This document shows positions 44,650 through 57,561 of a stretch of 64,000 bases of DNA, piece by piece. The DNA is from Escallonia rubra (Eukaryota > Streptophyta > Magnoliopsida > Escalloniales > Escalloniaceae): NCBI GenBank assembly GCA_033065855.1, contig JAVXUO010001958.1, positions 1 through 64,000 of the forward strand, in the 5' to 3' direction. The notes beneath the pieces were generated by a model. It was not told the DNA's origin and did no database searches. It saw nothing but the letters and a program-made list of their open reading frames with translations. The position numbers and the translations under genes are program-made. Each line of letters starts with the position of its first letter. The stretch's first letter is position 1.

Positions 44650-45640
44650 TCCTTATTGAGTTGTCACAGAGCGTGCGTCTCTGCGTTACGTGCCGCGGAC
44701 ACACAGCCGTCACCGCTCTCGAGAGTTGTGATGCCTGACCGTGCCAAAGCATCATCTCCGTGCTACGCGCCCCACCAGTATGCCCGTCACCGTGTCGGAG
44801 CAGCCCGACGTTTGACCGCGTCCAATAACGGTCCCCGCGTTACGTACCTTTATAGGATTGCACCGCTCATCCCATCCGAGAGCCATGACACCCGAGTGCC
44901 ACCTCTTGTTATGCGTGTCCCTGACACTACTTCTTCAACTGCACCCATGTGCTATTGTCATGTCATGTGCCCGCACAACACTCAATGACCGCACCCTTGC
45001 ACTATCTTCATTAAGCGTTCCCCCAGTACTGCACACAACCCGTTGCGCCTATGCATCGTACTACTGACGCAATCATGCCTCTGGCACTATGTCACGCTAC
45101 CATGCCCCAGCATTGGTCCATCTCTTCAACACACCATACAAACCTCGCATTGGACATGGAACATGCTTCGACTCGCCCCCTGGAGCATGCAGGATTTTGA
45201 GGGGTTCTCCTCATAGTGATTTAGCATGAGGAACCTTCGCAGAGATTTCTCCGAGACACACTATCTTCGCTTAGGCAACGCGTGTGACATTAGACAAGCC
45301 TAAGCGATGACCTGGTTGGACTCACGTTATTAACAAACATTGACGCCCTCAGAATCATGACAACCATGTCACGCTGATATGGGAGCATGTCTCTAGAGGG
45401 CATCCCGACCTAGTCCACCTTATAGTTGGGCACTGTGCCCCTTGTGGGATTTAGTTAAAGCTTTGGACTGGTTGCCAAATCAAGTATGTTCACTGTCCAC
45501 CCTAGCACTGTGAGTCGGCTTCCTACATAGATAGAAAGAAGCTGGGCGGAAGGAGAGCGAATGCGCAATATGATAGTCCTGAAACATTGGCATTTGTGGA
45601 CCCCTCGGCAATGTGTCACTTTCCATTTCTTTTTTGCAGA
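44650..45640 (+). mobile_element. Decayed relative of the 14.9-17.2 kb LTR-like element
   Basis: Several blocks keep the order seen in the better-preserved copy: GGACATGGAACATGCTTCGA (versus GTCATGGAACATGCTTCAAC at 15905), CCGAGACACACTATCTTCGC (versus CCGGGACACTATCTCTGCC), TAGTTGGGCACTGTG (versus CAGTTGGGCGTCGGG) and GGACCCCTCGGCAATGTGTCAC (versus GACCCCCCGGTGACGTGTCA). Many differences are C-to-T or G-to-A, as expected from decay of methylated CpG. The tandem arrays are absent or lost here. Confidence 0.6.
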
Positions 45641-47923
45641 AGAATTATACATAATTTGGAACTGTATTTTTATGTGCATGCGAAATGCCTCGCAAACTAA
45701 GACGATGAAAATGAATTGATGGACAAAAATACACATGATGTCTTGGCCCTCTTGTGATTTGCTTCAAACGTACCAAAGTAAGAGAAATACCTTTGAAACG
45801 TTCAAAATGGAATTTCCTTTATGTCCTTGTCCTCTAGTTAGGGAGTCATTTTTTTCCCAACTAGAGATCTGCTATGGCTGATCTGATTGCATGAGGAATA
45901 CCATGTGGACAATGGTGTATGTATAGTGACCAAATCCACGTCCTCTTGCTCATAGTTTAAACAAAAAAGGTTGGTGGTTTGAATTGTAGCTTTGTCTGTA
46001 TCCAGAGTAGGAATGACTTTGTTAATTACATATGTTTTCTTGATGCAGACGATTTCAAAGAATCTTGTTTCGTTTGATTATTGTCCGAGGTGAGGAAGGT
46101 GTATGTGATCCTCTTTGTTCACACTTATTCTTTGCTTAATTTTATCCTAACACCAATCACAGTTATTTGTCCCAAAAAAAAAAAAAAAAACCAATCACAG
46201 TTATTACTGAACAGTGAATAGGATGGTTGCAAGCATTCTTTCAAGGCTTTTGTTTTTTTTCGATTTTTTATAGGTGATGGGGTAGCATGCTTTTGCTTGT
46301 TTCTTTGCATAATTTTGTCCTAACACCAATCAGAATTATAGGTGATGGGGTAGCATGCTTTTGCTCATTTCTGTAAATTGCTACTAGCCCCGGTGGTCAT
46401 TGCATTTTAGAACTTCTCTCGTACCTCGTCATGCTTTTGTTTATTTTTATGCAAAATTTTGTCCTAGCACCAATCAGGGTTATTAGTATAGTTTATTTCT
46501 ATGAATAATTTTGTCCTAGCTCCAATCAGAATTATTAGTAGCCTATTTATTCGATTTTTTCTTCTGAATGTGTTGAAGAGAATTATTAGTAGCCTTTTCA
46601 TGGATTCCAAGTCATGCAAGCCAGATAAGTACGTTAAGCAATTTTGCGTCCATATTTTTCAAGAACACGAACCGAATAACGTGCAAACTGACTACTTAAC
46701 TGCTTGCTTGCTTCTTACTATAAACTCGGTTTGTTCCGGGCATAAAGGTGCTTTGATACTTAATTTCTTTGGAAGACTAGCCCAGAAATCCGTGACAAGC
46801 ACGGGACGATTTTATTAACAGTACGTAAGTCATTTATTTTAATAGTTTTGAATTGCATAGTAAAATCTATTGCACAATTTTATAATTTAATAGTTATTTC
46901 ATCAAAGATAGTTACTTTTATTTTTTGGGTGAACTTTCTTTTAATTAAATAAATTAACTCTTGCGGTGAAATATCAATAAACAATGTCCTTGTGCATATT
47001 TTGCTAATTCTAATTTGGTAACTATATAGATGAATGAAAGTTAGAAGTTTATTTAGTACAAAAAAAAAGTAAATTCCACTGATAAAAATATGCGGAGAAT
47101 ATATTGAAATCAATTTGCTATTCTACAAGACATTTTTATTATTTTTTAAGTATCTTTTAAAAATAATTTATACATTTCAATAGGTTACCCATAACGTTAA
47201 CTTCATTTACTTTAATTTTGATAGAGAAAATTTTGGTCTATATATATATATCTTCTTATAGTATGTGATTTATAACGGTTAATCATCACGACAAATCAAA
47301 TAAGGATGATGTGGCATTTTTAGAAGCAAATGGAATCCATCAATAAATATACAGAGAAAATAGTAATTAGTGCATGAGACAATTATATAAAGTTCAAAAA
47401 TTTTAACCAACATGACTATATAGGGTAGCTCAAATCTCGTAGTAAGCAAATTGTTGAACAAAATGTAACCAACATTATGAAGGGTTGTAGTTATCTTCCT
47501 ACAACTCGGATAGCAGTAACAAAAAATATGTCGAAACGAATAAAGTAATTTTGTCAAGAAAACACATTGATGACTTAAATTCTACTACATGATTATGTAG
47601 TAGAGATCGCTTATGGCTGATTGCATGATAAATACCGTCATCTACCAACTTTTAGCCCCAAAATACACTTTTTCCTATTTTTTCATTTCTTAATTCGGAG
47701 TTGCATCGACTTTAACGATTATGTTTTCTCTTTTAACTAGTCTGAGGAAGGTGTATGTGATCCTCCCTCTTCACACTTGAGGACGTTTATGTTTATTTCT
47801 TTGCATTATTTTATCCTAACACCATTCAGAATTAGTAGCATGCTATTTATTCGATTTCAGTACCAAAATCTGGTGAGCATCATTGCATTTTAGCCCTTCT
47901 TTCACAAGGGATCGAATCTCTCA
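45641..47923. promoter_or_regulatory. TNL upstream region with duplicated segments
   Basis: Segments at about 45870-46170 recur at about 47605-47850: TATGGCTGAT...GATTGCATGA, then TGAGGAAGGTGTATGTGATC, then TTTTATCCTAACACCA. Short copies of TTTTGTCCTAACACCAATCAG also lie at 46313, 46458 and 46510. The right-hand copy adjoins the TNL start codon. The left copy may mark a lost neighbouring TNL promoter. No other gene is visible. Confidence 0.5.
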
Positions 47924-50900
47924 ATGGCTGCTGTGGGAGATGGCCAAGAAGACTTCCCCGCAACATCTAATTCCAGTTATGATGTATTCTTGAGTTTTAG
48001 AGGCATTGACACCCGCCTGACCTTTGCCGATCACCTCTACACAGCTTTGAAGGGTGCAGGTTTTTGCACGTTTAGAGATGAAGAAGAGATAGATAGGGGA
48101 GAAGAGATTGAGCTGGAAATAAAGAAAGCAATACCACGGTCAAGATCTTCGGTAGTTGTCTTCTCAGATAACTACGCGTCTTCGGGATGGTGCCTTGACG
48201 AACTTGTGATGATCATGGAGCGCAAGAGGACGTCGAAGCATGTGGTTCTTCCTGTCTTCTACCATGTGAATCCCACTGATGTTAGATATCAGAAGGGGAG
48301 TTTTGGGAAAGCATTTGCCAGACATGAAGAGAGATTCGAGGCAGGGAAAATGGGATTCGAGGAGGAGTGGATGGAGAGGAGGAAAGGGTGGACGAAAGCA
48401 CTAAAAGATGCGGCGGATCTGGGAGGAATGGTCTCGGAGAACCAAGCTGATGGGTAATTTTACTTTTCCTACTTAACTATCGCACATGATTTTGACCTTC
48501 CGCTTGTCGAAAGCTTTCAAGCATTTTTTTTTAAGTGAAAACACGATGCTTTGAAGTAAAAATCTACTTTTCATCCCTGAAAAAATGAAGATGATCCGAA
48601 GTTACTTCTGAGAAAAAAGGTATAATCAGCACAAGAGTAGTAGCAACTTCGACTTTGGAAAAAGGAAGGGCAGCAAGTTCCCTCACTCCTACAGTCCAAA
48701 GTACTTCACCCGGTTGTTATATAAAGGGAGTTGAATAATTGTGTTGCTTAAGTAAATCACATGCTTATAAGAATGGCAAGAAAATACTAGGGAAGTATTA
48801 ATCTCTATTTTTCCAAATTTGATCTATCGCTAACTAATTTGTTTACGTTAGATTTTTGTGTCAATCAATTACAAAATCAGAATCGAGCACTTTTACACAA
48901 AGGGTTTTAGTAATTTGTACATTATGTACTGTACTGGGTTTTTAATATCAAAAGCTCTTATATGCCCATTGTGATTTGTTCATTGCTATCATTACAACAT
49001 TAAGGCACGAGGCAAAGTTTATCCAGGACATCGTTCAAGTGCTCGAGGGTAAACTGTCTCGAACTCATTTAAGCATTCCTGGGTACCTGGTTGGAATTGA
49101 TGACCAAGTCAATAGCATTAGCTCGTGGTTATATAATGGGCCGTCTGATGTCGGCATCATGTCAATCTGGGGGATTGGTGGCATAGGGAAGACTACAATT
49201 GCCAAACGTGTTTTCAATTTGAACTTGGGAAGCTTTGATGCTGGAAGTTTTCTGTCAGATATCGCAAAAACTTCTCAGAAACCTCGTGATGTACTTCGTT
49301 TACAACAGCAACTAGTTTCTGAGATCTTGGTGGGGAAAAAGAGAAAAATACAGAGTGTTGATAAAGGACCTGGGGAAATAAGAAAAGCCATGAGCGGTAA
49401 AAGAGTTCTTCTTGTTTTGGATGATGTGGAAGAAAATGATCAAGTGGATGCAATACTAGGGATGCAAAATTGGTTTTGCCCGGGTAGCAAAATTATCATC
49501 ACAACTAGGAACCAGCAATTTATTAAGGCTCATAGAGCCGATAAGATCCATATGGTCAAGGTTGATACGTTACCCCGAACTCCATCACTTAAGCTCTTCT
49601 GTCGGCATGCTTTTGGGGAAGAAGATCCGCCGAAAATTTACACGGATCTCACAAGTAGAGTAGTAGCTCGTTGTGGAGGGCTACCTCTAGCCTTGCGGAT
49701 TTTGGGTCTTTCGTTATCTCGCCGAAGTGTAGATGTGTGGGAAAGTACACTGGAGATGCTCAAAACTATCCCTGATAGTGACATTCAGAAAAAGCTTGAA
49801 ATCAGCTACAATTCTCTGAAAAATGACCTCGATAAAAATTTATTCCTTGACATCGCCTGTTTCTTTGTTGGAGAGGATAAAGATCTTGTGGTAATGATAC
49901 TAAACGAATGTGGCTTTTACCCTGTTTGCGGGATTGAAAATCTTAAGGTCCGAGGTCTCTTATCAGTTGACGACTTCAACAAGCTAAGGATGCATCAACT
50001 GATTCAACAAATGGGAAGAGAGATTATTCGCCAGAAAGCACCTAACGAACCATGGAAGCATTCTAGGCTGTGGCGTCACGAGGATTCCTTGAATGTACTC
50101 GAAGGAAATACTGTAAGACAAGCCATCATGTTTCTATTTGTGTCACCTACTACGTGTCTCCGTGTTACTTATACTCACTCTATATGTAGGGGACACGGGC
50201 AATTCAAGGTCTAAAACTTGACAACCGGGATGAGGTGGAACTGAAAACTAGTGCATTTAGAAAGATGAGCGAATTGAGACTGCTCTTTATAAATTATGTG
50301 AAACTTACAGGAGGCTATAAAATGTTTCCTAAGAAGCTAAGATGGTTGTGTTGGCGCGGATTCCCTTTGGAATTTATACCAACAGACTTTCCTCTTGAGA
50401 GCCTCGTTGTAATCGACATGCGCAACAGCAACTTGACACGATTTTGGAATGGAACAAAGGTACGTATCTATTCTTCCCTTCCTTTTCTTTCCTTTTAATA
50501 ACACAAATTATGACTTATCTATATAATAATCATATCATATCATATAAATATATAATAGATGAAGCATTGTGCATTGTGGAGACAACATATAAGCTTTTTT
50601 TAGTATTATTTTTTCTTTTTACCCCTTCTAATTATATGACACGTCATCTTTATTCAATTTTACGACACATCATCATCTTTGGTTTAGTATTTCATACCTC
50701 TTTTACCTCTACTTATTATAGTCTCACATGCATCATAACTCTTTATTATATCTTATTATTAAAAAATTCGGTGGTATTATTACTATAAATTTAGTTAATT
50801 TTATAAGAGTAAAAAATTAATTCTACACATTCTAAAACTCTACCTAATCAATATATCAACATATTAGGACTTAATTTTGACAATTAACACCTCAAAAACA

Positions 50901-53900
50901 CTTTAAATAATAAAATAAACAATCAAACATAAAGAAAACATAAATTACACATCATCATATTTGTTTTAATATTTTATTCCTCCTTTACCTCTACTTAACA
51001 AAGTCACACATGTATAATGACTCTTTAGAACAACTTATTATTACCATAAATTTAGTAGACCTTATAAGAGTAAAAAATTTCTTCTACATCTTCTAAAACT
51101 CTATTTAATCGATATATCAACATATTAAGACTATATTTTGATTATTAACACCTTTAAAACACTATTTATAACAAAATAAATAATCAAACATAAAGAAAAC
51201 ATAATTTACACATCATCATGTTTGCTTTGGTGTTCTATTCCTTTTCTACCTCAACTATTATAGTCACACATGCATTATTGCTCTTTATTATAACTTATTA
51301 TTGAAAAACTCGGGGGTATAATTATCATAAACTTAGTTGACCTTATAAGAGTAAAAAATCAATTCTAAACCTTCTGAAACTCTACATAATTCTTGTATCA
51401 GCATAGTGGAACTTGGTTTTGACTATTAGCACCTCAAAAGTACTTTAAATAATAACATAAATACTCAAACATAAAAAAAACATAAGGCACTTATGAAAAA
51501 AGAAATTGTAGGTCACAAAGTACAAGCTTTTTTTTTTTTTAATACATAAGTAACGTGTAAAAAGAATATGAGTTAATGTCCTTTTCTTTTCTTTTTTTTT
51601 TGTTTACATAACTTATTATCTCTTTACTAATAGTTATTATTAGAATATTGGTGAACAATTTAACTTTTTAAAACTAGAAAACAGTTCTAAAATTTTAATT
51701 ATATAACATTGAAATTTCAAATACAATAGCTTTTTTAGTCTTTTTTTTTACCCCTCTTACTTATGCGACAAGTCATCTTATTTGTTTTGGTCATTTTCTT
51801 TTTAAACCCCAACTTATTAACTATGTACTATACTTTTTTGTTAAAATGATTGTAGATATGTTAGCGCCCCCCCCCCCCCCCCCCCAATTTTTCGTAAACC
51901 TTTTAAAACTAGGAGACTAGCTCTAAAGTTTTTAAAACACTATCTAATGAATATACTTACATATTTGGCCTTAATTTTGAGTGTTAATACTTTACGTGCA
52001 CTTTAAAATAATAAAATAGAATCTCACAAATATAAAGTACGGAGATCATGTATCAAAAATAAAGATTAATACTTAACATCTTTTCATATCAACAATATAC
52101 AAAGCGAATATGACTTCATTTTTGGATATCTTTGAAATGCCAAAATAACTGTTTACTTCACTAATTGATTTTAATATAATAACTCAAAGTCTAAAGTAGA
52201 AATCACATACTCATTGAATGCCTAAAAATAAGAATCAAATATAACGCATTTTTTAATTGATTACTTTAAAAAAAATCTACAAAAACAGGGTTATTTCTAC
52301 ATTTTAAATGGTTGGTTGTCTGAAATGAAGTAAAATAGCTCCATTTACTTCCATTTTTGCCCTAAAATTTTCATGGCATGTTTTTTAGCAGGTTAATTCG
52401 GTCTAGACATGTACTTTCTTTTATAAACATTAAATTTCATTGTAGAAGACTGTAGTAGATGTCTAATTTAATAGATGGTAAGGAGTTGGATTAGATGTAC
52501 TTATAAAATAAAATTGTTGATCAATGATGCGCTACATATCATGGAAAACTAGAAAAAAATGTCTCACACTTATCTGGATATGGTAAGCAAAATGAATAGC
52601 GTAAATATAATTTTATGTATAAATTACTGAAATTTATTTTTTTCGTACAAAAACAAAATTAGTACCCAAAACACTAAAGAAAAAAGTAACATTATAATTT
52701 GATGTGAATAATTGATTGCCCATTGTATGCTTCACTTTTTGAATATTTATTTTGAACTTCTGAATCTTACTAATTTTTTAGTACTATAACATGCTTTACT
52801 GTTATGAAATAATTTCGGGATTATGTTTTTATTAAATTTCTCTTGATTATGACACTGCTTATATGTGAAATGCCTTATTGGGATATTGTTTTGAATTTGA
52901 TGGTTCACTACAAGAGAATATGAACAAATTGTAATTTTCAAAACCATTAACATGATACTTAAATATCCAACCTTAATTCTAACAAAATTGTTAAAGCTCA
53001 AACATACTCATAACATTTAAAGAGAATTCACCTGGGCCTGCCCGGGTTACTGGACTAGTAATATATAATAAGTAAAGCGAGAAAGATATTGATAAATTTT
53101 TTACTCGACACATCGTCACTTCGTTATATGATACGTCATCAGATCCTTATTTTAAGTTTAATTAACTTCTATATTAGTAAGTCTTATTTAATTTAAAAAT
53201 TAATTCGAATCATTTTAAAACTCTACCTAATCAGTATGCTAATCTATTAAGACTTCTTTTTGACAATTATGTCCTTAAAATTTGAAAAACTAATTCTAAT
53301 CATTTTAAAACTCAACCTAATCATTATACTAACTTATTAGGACTTAATATTGACTATTATAGCCTCAAAACTACTCTCTAATATGAATATAAAATTTCAT
53401 ATATACAAGGAACGAAAATAATACTTTCGATTTAAAAGAAAAACTAATTTTAATCGTTCTAAAACTTTACCTAATCAATATATTAAGATATATATATATA
53501 CACACACAGAACATAATAATTGCAAAAAAATTTTTGTATAACGTATAATTTTGATAATCAAATTGTAGGATAATTTTTATTTTGATAAGACTGCACGACC
53601 AACAAAGTGACTATATAACATATATGAGATTTTGAACAGAAATCACGCATGTATTAGAAGGAAAGATGTCACAATTAAATCAAATAATTCTTAGGTACCA
53701 TATTTGAGAATATCCAAAACTTTTAAGATGCAAAAATATAACCGCGTAATTCTATAAAACTAACTATGAACAAGTTTGTTTCTACATAAAAGCCCTCACG
53801 ATCAATAAAAATACTTTTTTTAATTTATACTTAATTAAATTTTTAAGAAAATAAGATTAATTAGTAAATCTTAGACAAGTTATAAGCATTAAATTTTAAT

Positions 53901-56732
53901 TCTGATTATAATGCAATTGATTGTAACTAAGAGTCGTGATTATTGTGCGAATTTAATAGCAAGTGGTTGATTAACGCTCGCCCTATAATATTAGCCCAAT
54001 ATAATGAAATTTGTTGTCATTTGCAAGCTCATTAGAGTTATACGTATAACCTCACATATTTTGATATATAAAGGTTGTATTATATTGTGATAAAATAATT
54101 ATCATTTATGAGAAAGTATCATTAAATGCACTTAGCAGATATAAAAACTATAACTTACGACAAATAATAGTTATAGAAGATGTGAAAAATAATTTCAGTA
54201 CTTCGAAATAAGGACACATCATCTTAATAAATTGAACGTTCTCATAACTAGTAGTGTATAAGAATAACAAAAACACATATATACGAAAATATTGGATATT
54301 ATGTGGTTGTTCTGTGAAATTTATTTTGTAAAAAACAATAACACTTATTTGAAGCATAAGTCCTATTAAATTCAAAATGCAACTTTATTTCTTTTAGATT
54401 TCTACTTAATCGTTATAATAACCTCAATGATATGTATATATATATATATAACACCTCAAAACCCCTCTGAAGTTGAAAACGGATAGTAATAGCATAACTA
54501 TGCTTAATTACAACTATAATAGTATTTGCTATATATCTCTATATGACACCAACTTGAGTATTTTACTACTCTAAAGTGCTAAATCAATATTCATTTGAAA
54601 TACTACTTGATAACTTAAACAAAAACTTAAACAAGGCAAGTAAACAAATACGTATATTGAAATATCTCATAATAGTTGCATGCGGCCTAATCAAATAAAA
54701 AAAATGCTATTTAATAATCGAAAGTTAGGAGTAATGTAAGTGAATACATTGTTTAATATTTTACTTAAGATTAGTCGCGACTAATTTAGATACTAATATA
54801 TTATTTATAGCCAAATAAGATATTTTTTTATAAGGTTATTATCTTTTTTGTCTCACAATATGTGGTACGTATTGATACACTTTTAAAAACTTATGTTATA
54901 CAGTATTTTATAAAAATCGGCCCAAGCTTGGCTCGAGTTACTGGTCTCGTAGTACTGTAATAATACTTCTAATAATCGCTTCCACTGATTGTGTATGTAT
55001 GTGACTGTCAATTAGTTAAACCTTCTTAATCTTTTGTGGCAGGTTCTTGGATTCTTGAGAATTCTTAATCTTAGTCGTTGTCGACGTCTTACCGAAACCC
55101 CTGACTTCTCAATACTCCCCAATCTCGAGAGGTTGATTCTTAAAGAGTGTAGTAATTTAGTTGAAGTCCATGATTCGATTGGAGATCTTGAGACCAGTCT
55201 TGTTTCGTTGAACCTAGAAGGTTGCAGCAGACTAAGGAAGCTCCCAAGAACCATTGCCGGGCTCAAAGTTCTTAAAACGCTAATAATCTCGGGCTGCTCA
55301 AGTCTAGACCAATTGCCGGAGGAGATGAGGACGATGGAGTCTTTGAGAGAGATTGTTGCTGACGGGATCGATTTTGGTTTAGTATGTCGTACTTGGAAAG
55401 AAGAAACATCACGACCAGCACTAAGAGAAAATCCACAGCATACGTGGTTTTCTTTTCCACCTTCCTTGGGGGAATTAAGCCTTGTCGATTGCAATTTGAG
55501 TGATGATGCTTTCTCAAAGATCGGGTCTATTAACCTACCTTCACTGCATCTGCTAAAACTAAGCAAAAATCCGATTACTTTCCTACCAGATTGCTTCAAA
55601 GGTCTTCTTGGCCGCGTTTGGCTTTACTTAAATGGGTGCCCAAAGCTCCAAATAATTGAAACGATTATGGGGTCCAATACAGGAATAATGGGTTCCGAAA
55701 GAAGTTGGTTGATTGTATATGACTGCAAGTCGTTGGAAAGAATAAGGGGTCCAGTACCCGGAAGTTGCGGTTTATACGCAATCCGATGTGAGAAACTAGT
55801 TGAGATAGAAAATTTGTTCGTGTTGGGGCCACTAGAAGATGTGGACGCAGAAACGGCCAACTGTTTGCAGTTGTATGGCTTGCAATCAACTCCGGACACA
55901 GAGTTGACGATGTACAGCATTGCGACAGAAACACAGAGGAAAGGCCCCATTCAGGTCCCCCCTCTTCTCTCTCTCTCTGTGTGCACGCGCGCGTGGGTGA
56001 ATGGGACACAAACACAAGTGTAGTAATTTGATTTGCATGGTGCATGTGCAGGGGTCGTATACGTCTGATACGTTGGACACAAACGCAAGGGATGGTATAT
56101 TCAGCGTGTTTTTCCGTGGGTGGGAAATTCCCAGCGGGTTCGAAATTAAGAGTAAGGGTAATTCAGTTTCTTTTGCCGTGCCCCCAAATCTCAAGATCCA
56201 CAGCTTGCACGTGTGCTCTCTCTATACTGCGAGTGCGTATGAACATAGGAAACATATAACTCATAATTTCTCTATAGTGATCGAGACGAAGGGTATGAAA
56301 GTGAAGCATAGGCCAAACTTTTACGGCATTCCACAACCAGATGAAGAAGACATGATATTATGGTTAAGCATTTGGAAACGTGATAAATACAACCTAAAAG
56401 CTGGTGATGAGGTGAATGTTTCAGTACATCTTAAAGGTGGACATATTTTCCGCGTAAAGGAGGTGGGAGTCCACCTTGTGACGTATGAGGAGCAAGAGCA
56501 GATGGGCTGCGCATCCACCTCAACTGCCCCAACCCAATCACTCGGCACTCTAACTCTCTGTCCTATGGAAGACGAAGACGAAGAGCAGACGAGCTGCGCA
56601 TCCACCACAACTGCCCCAACCCAATCACTCGTCAAACGCACTCTAACTCTCTTTCCTATGGAAGACGAAGACAAAGATGATGACAATCCTAGTAATAGAA
56701 AAAGAGCCCGACCGACAGAAGGAGAGCATTGA
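47924..56732 (+). CDS. TIR-NB-ARC-LRR (TNL) disease resistance protein
   Basis: Five coding exons: 47924-48453, 49005-50112, 50190-50459, 55043-55954 and 56052-56732 (3501 bp, 1166 residues), all GT-AG and in frame. The TIR domain (residues about 18-175) has YDVFLSFRGIDTR and SDNYASSGWCLDEL, including the putative catalytic Glu for NAD hydrolysis. The NB-ARC (about 195-540) shows the P-loop GIGGIGKTT, kinase-2 KRVLLVLDDV, RNBS-B GSKIIITTR, GLPL CGGLPLAL and FLDIACFFVG. The MHD position reads MHQ. LRRs occupy about 550-850 (exons 3-4). The C-terminal part is the post-LRR C-JID jelly-roll (GWEIPSGFEIKSKGNSVSFA). The tail has two acidic repeats and NRKRARP, a possible NLS. Expected role: intracellular effector sensor signalling through EDS1. 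The reading frame is intact. Confidence 0.93.
50460..55042 (+). other. TNL intron 3 (4.6 kb), AT-rich
   Basis: The GT at 50460 and the AG before 55043 join the two LRR exons in phase 0. The intron is very AT-rich and has no long open frame. It holds a tandem array (50664-51490), a C19 run at about 51867-51885, and further diverged copies of the array unit near 51740-52045 and 53100-53480. No LRR-coding exon is hidden in it as far as I can see. Confidence 0.75.
50664..51490. repeat. Tandem repeat in TNL intron, about 265-280-bp unit, three copies
   Basis: Units start near 50664, 50947 and 51209. Each runs through ACATCATCAT, TTACCTCTACTTA, TCACACATG, TTATAAGAGTAAAAAAT, TTCTAAAACTCTA, ATATCAACATATTA and AATCAAACATAAAGAAAACA. 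Diverged partial units continue downstream (about 51740 and 53100). The unit is not recognised. Confidence 0.8.
56505..56680 (+). repeat. Coding duplication in the TNL C-terminal tail
   Basis: Two adjacent copies of about 87-90 bp share TGCGCATCCACC and AACTGCCCCAACCCAATCAC. They encode the peptides CASTSTAPTQSL...PMEDEDEE and CASTTTAPTQSL...PMEDEDKD. The frame is kept, so the tail is expanded by one acidic repeat. Confidence 0.9.
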
Positions 56733-57560
56733 TCCAACTTTGATGCTCAGGATGGACTCCTTTGTCACCGGTCTGTTTCAATGAATCAATTGTGGTGTTG
56801 CTATGTGGAGTTGCTTATCTTCTCCAAGCTCCATACCATTGCTGGTGAAGCCAATAGGAGACTTTGCTTGAGCTTGCTGTGTTTTTACAAATCCTTGGTT
56901 ACTTTTGAAGGATCAATTTGTAATTTGCCAAGTGCGTTCAAACGCTTCAACGCATCTATATTAGTTCCGGGGTTCCATTTTCTAGAAATTTGACCCCGGC
57001 TGCTCCTGTGATAAAAGCTAGAGGCCCCTATGTTATCTTGCCCAGTTCGAATATGTAGAAAAATGCAAATTGCGAACCTAGTTCTCAATATTACCTTAAG
57101 CTTTCAAAGTTGCTTTACTAACCACAAAGTAGTCTAATCCAGAGATTGCTCTATTACAAAACAAATATGTAAAACCTTCATCACGATAGACACTCAAGTC
57201 ACCAGAAACAAATCTGTCAGGAAAAACAAGATTTCTATTACCAAAAGAAAAAGGTAAAAGGAAAGGAAATCCAAAGATGCATAATCTTCTTCACCTCGTC
57301 CTAAACTGTGACGCTGGGATCCAAAAAGGTTCCACCAACACTCAGCTAAACTTTAATTGCTCGTAATTAATAGAACAACTAAGATCCCTATATTGTGCAC
57401 TCAAACAAACTTTGCCATGTTTAAACTTGGGAACTTTTGCGGTAACTACTCCATCCATACATGATCGATGATCTATCAGGTCCCCGTGCTTGACCGGCTC
57501 CTAGAGCTATAGTCAGATGGTGCAGTCATCGGGTAACTTAGATTTTCCTTCAAAAAAGAT
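56733..57560. other. Downstream of TNL, no gene seen
   Basis: The 3' untranslated region of the TNL gene and intergenic sequence. It ends abruptly at about 57562, where similarity to the MULE transposase begins. Confidence 0.45.
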
Positions 57561-57561
57561 A

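Noticed and set aside
44656..44988. 111-codon frame with protein-like composition
   Set aside because: Lies within a decayed LTR-like repeat and matches no domain.
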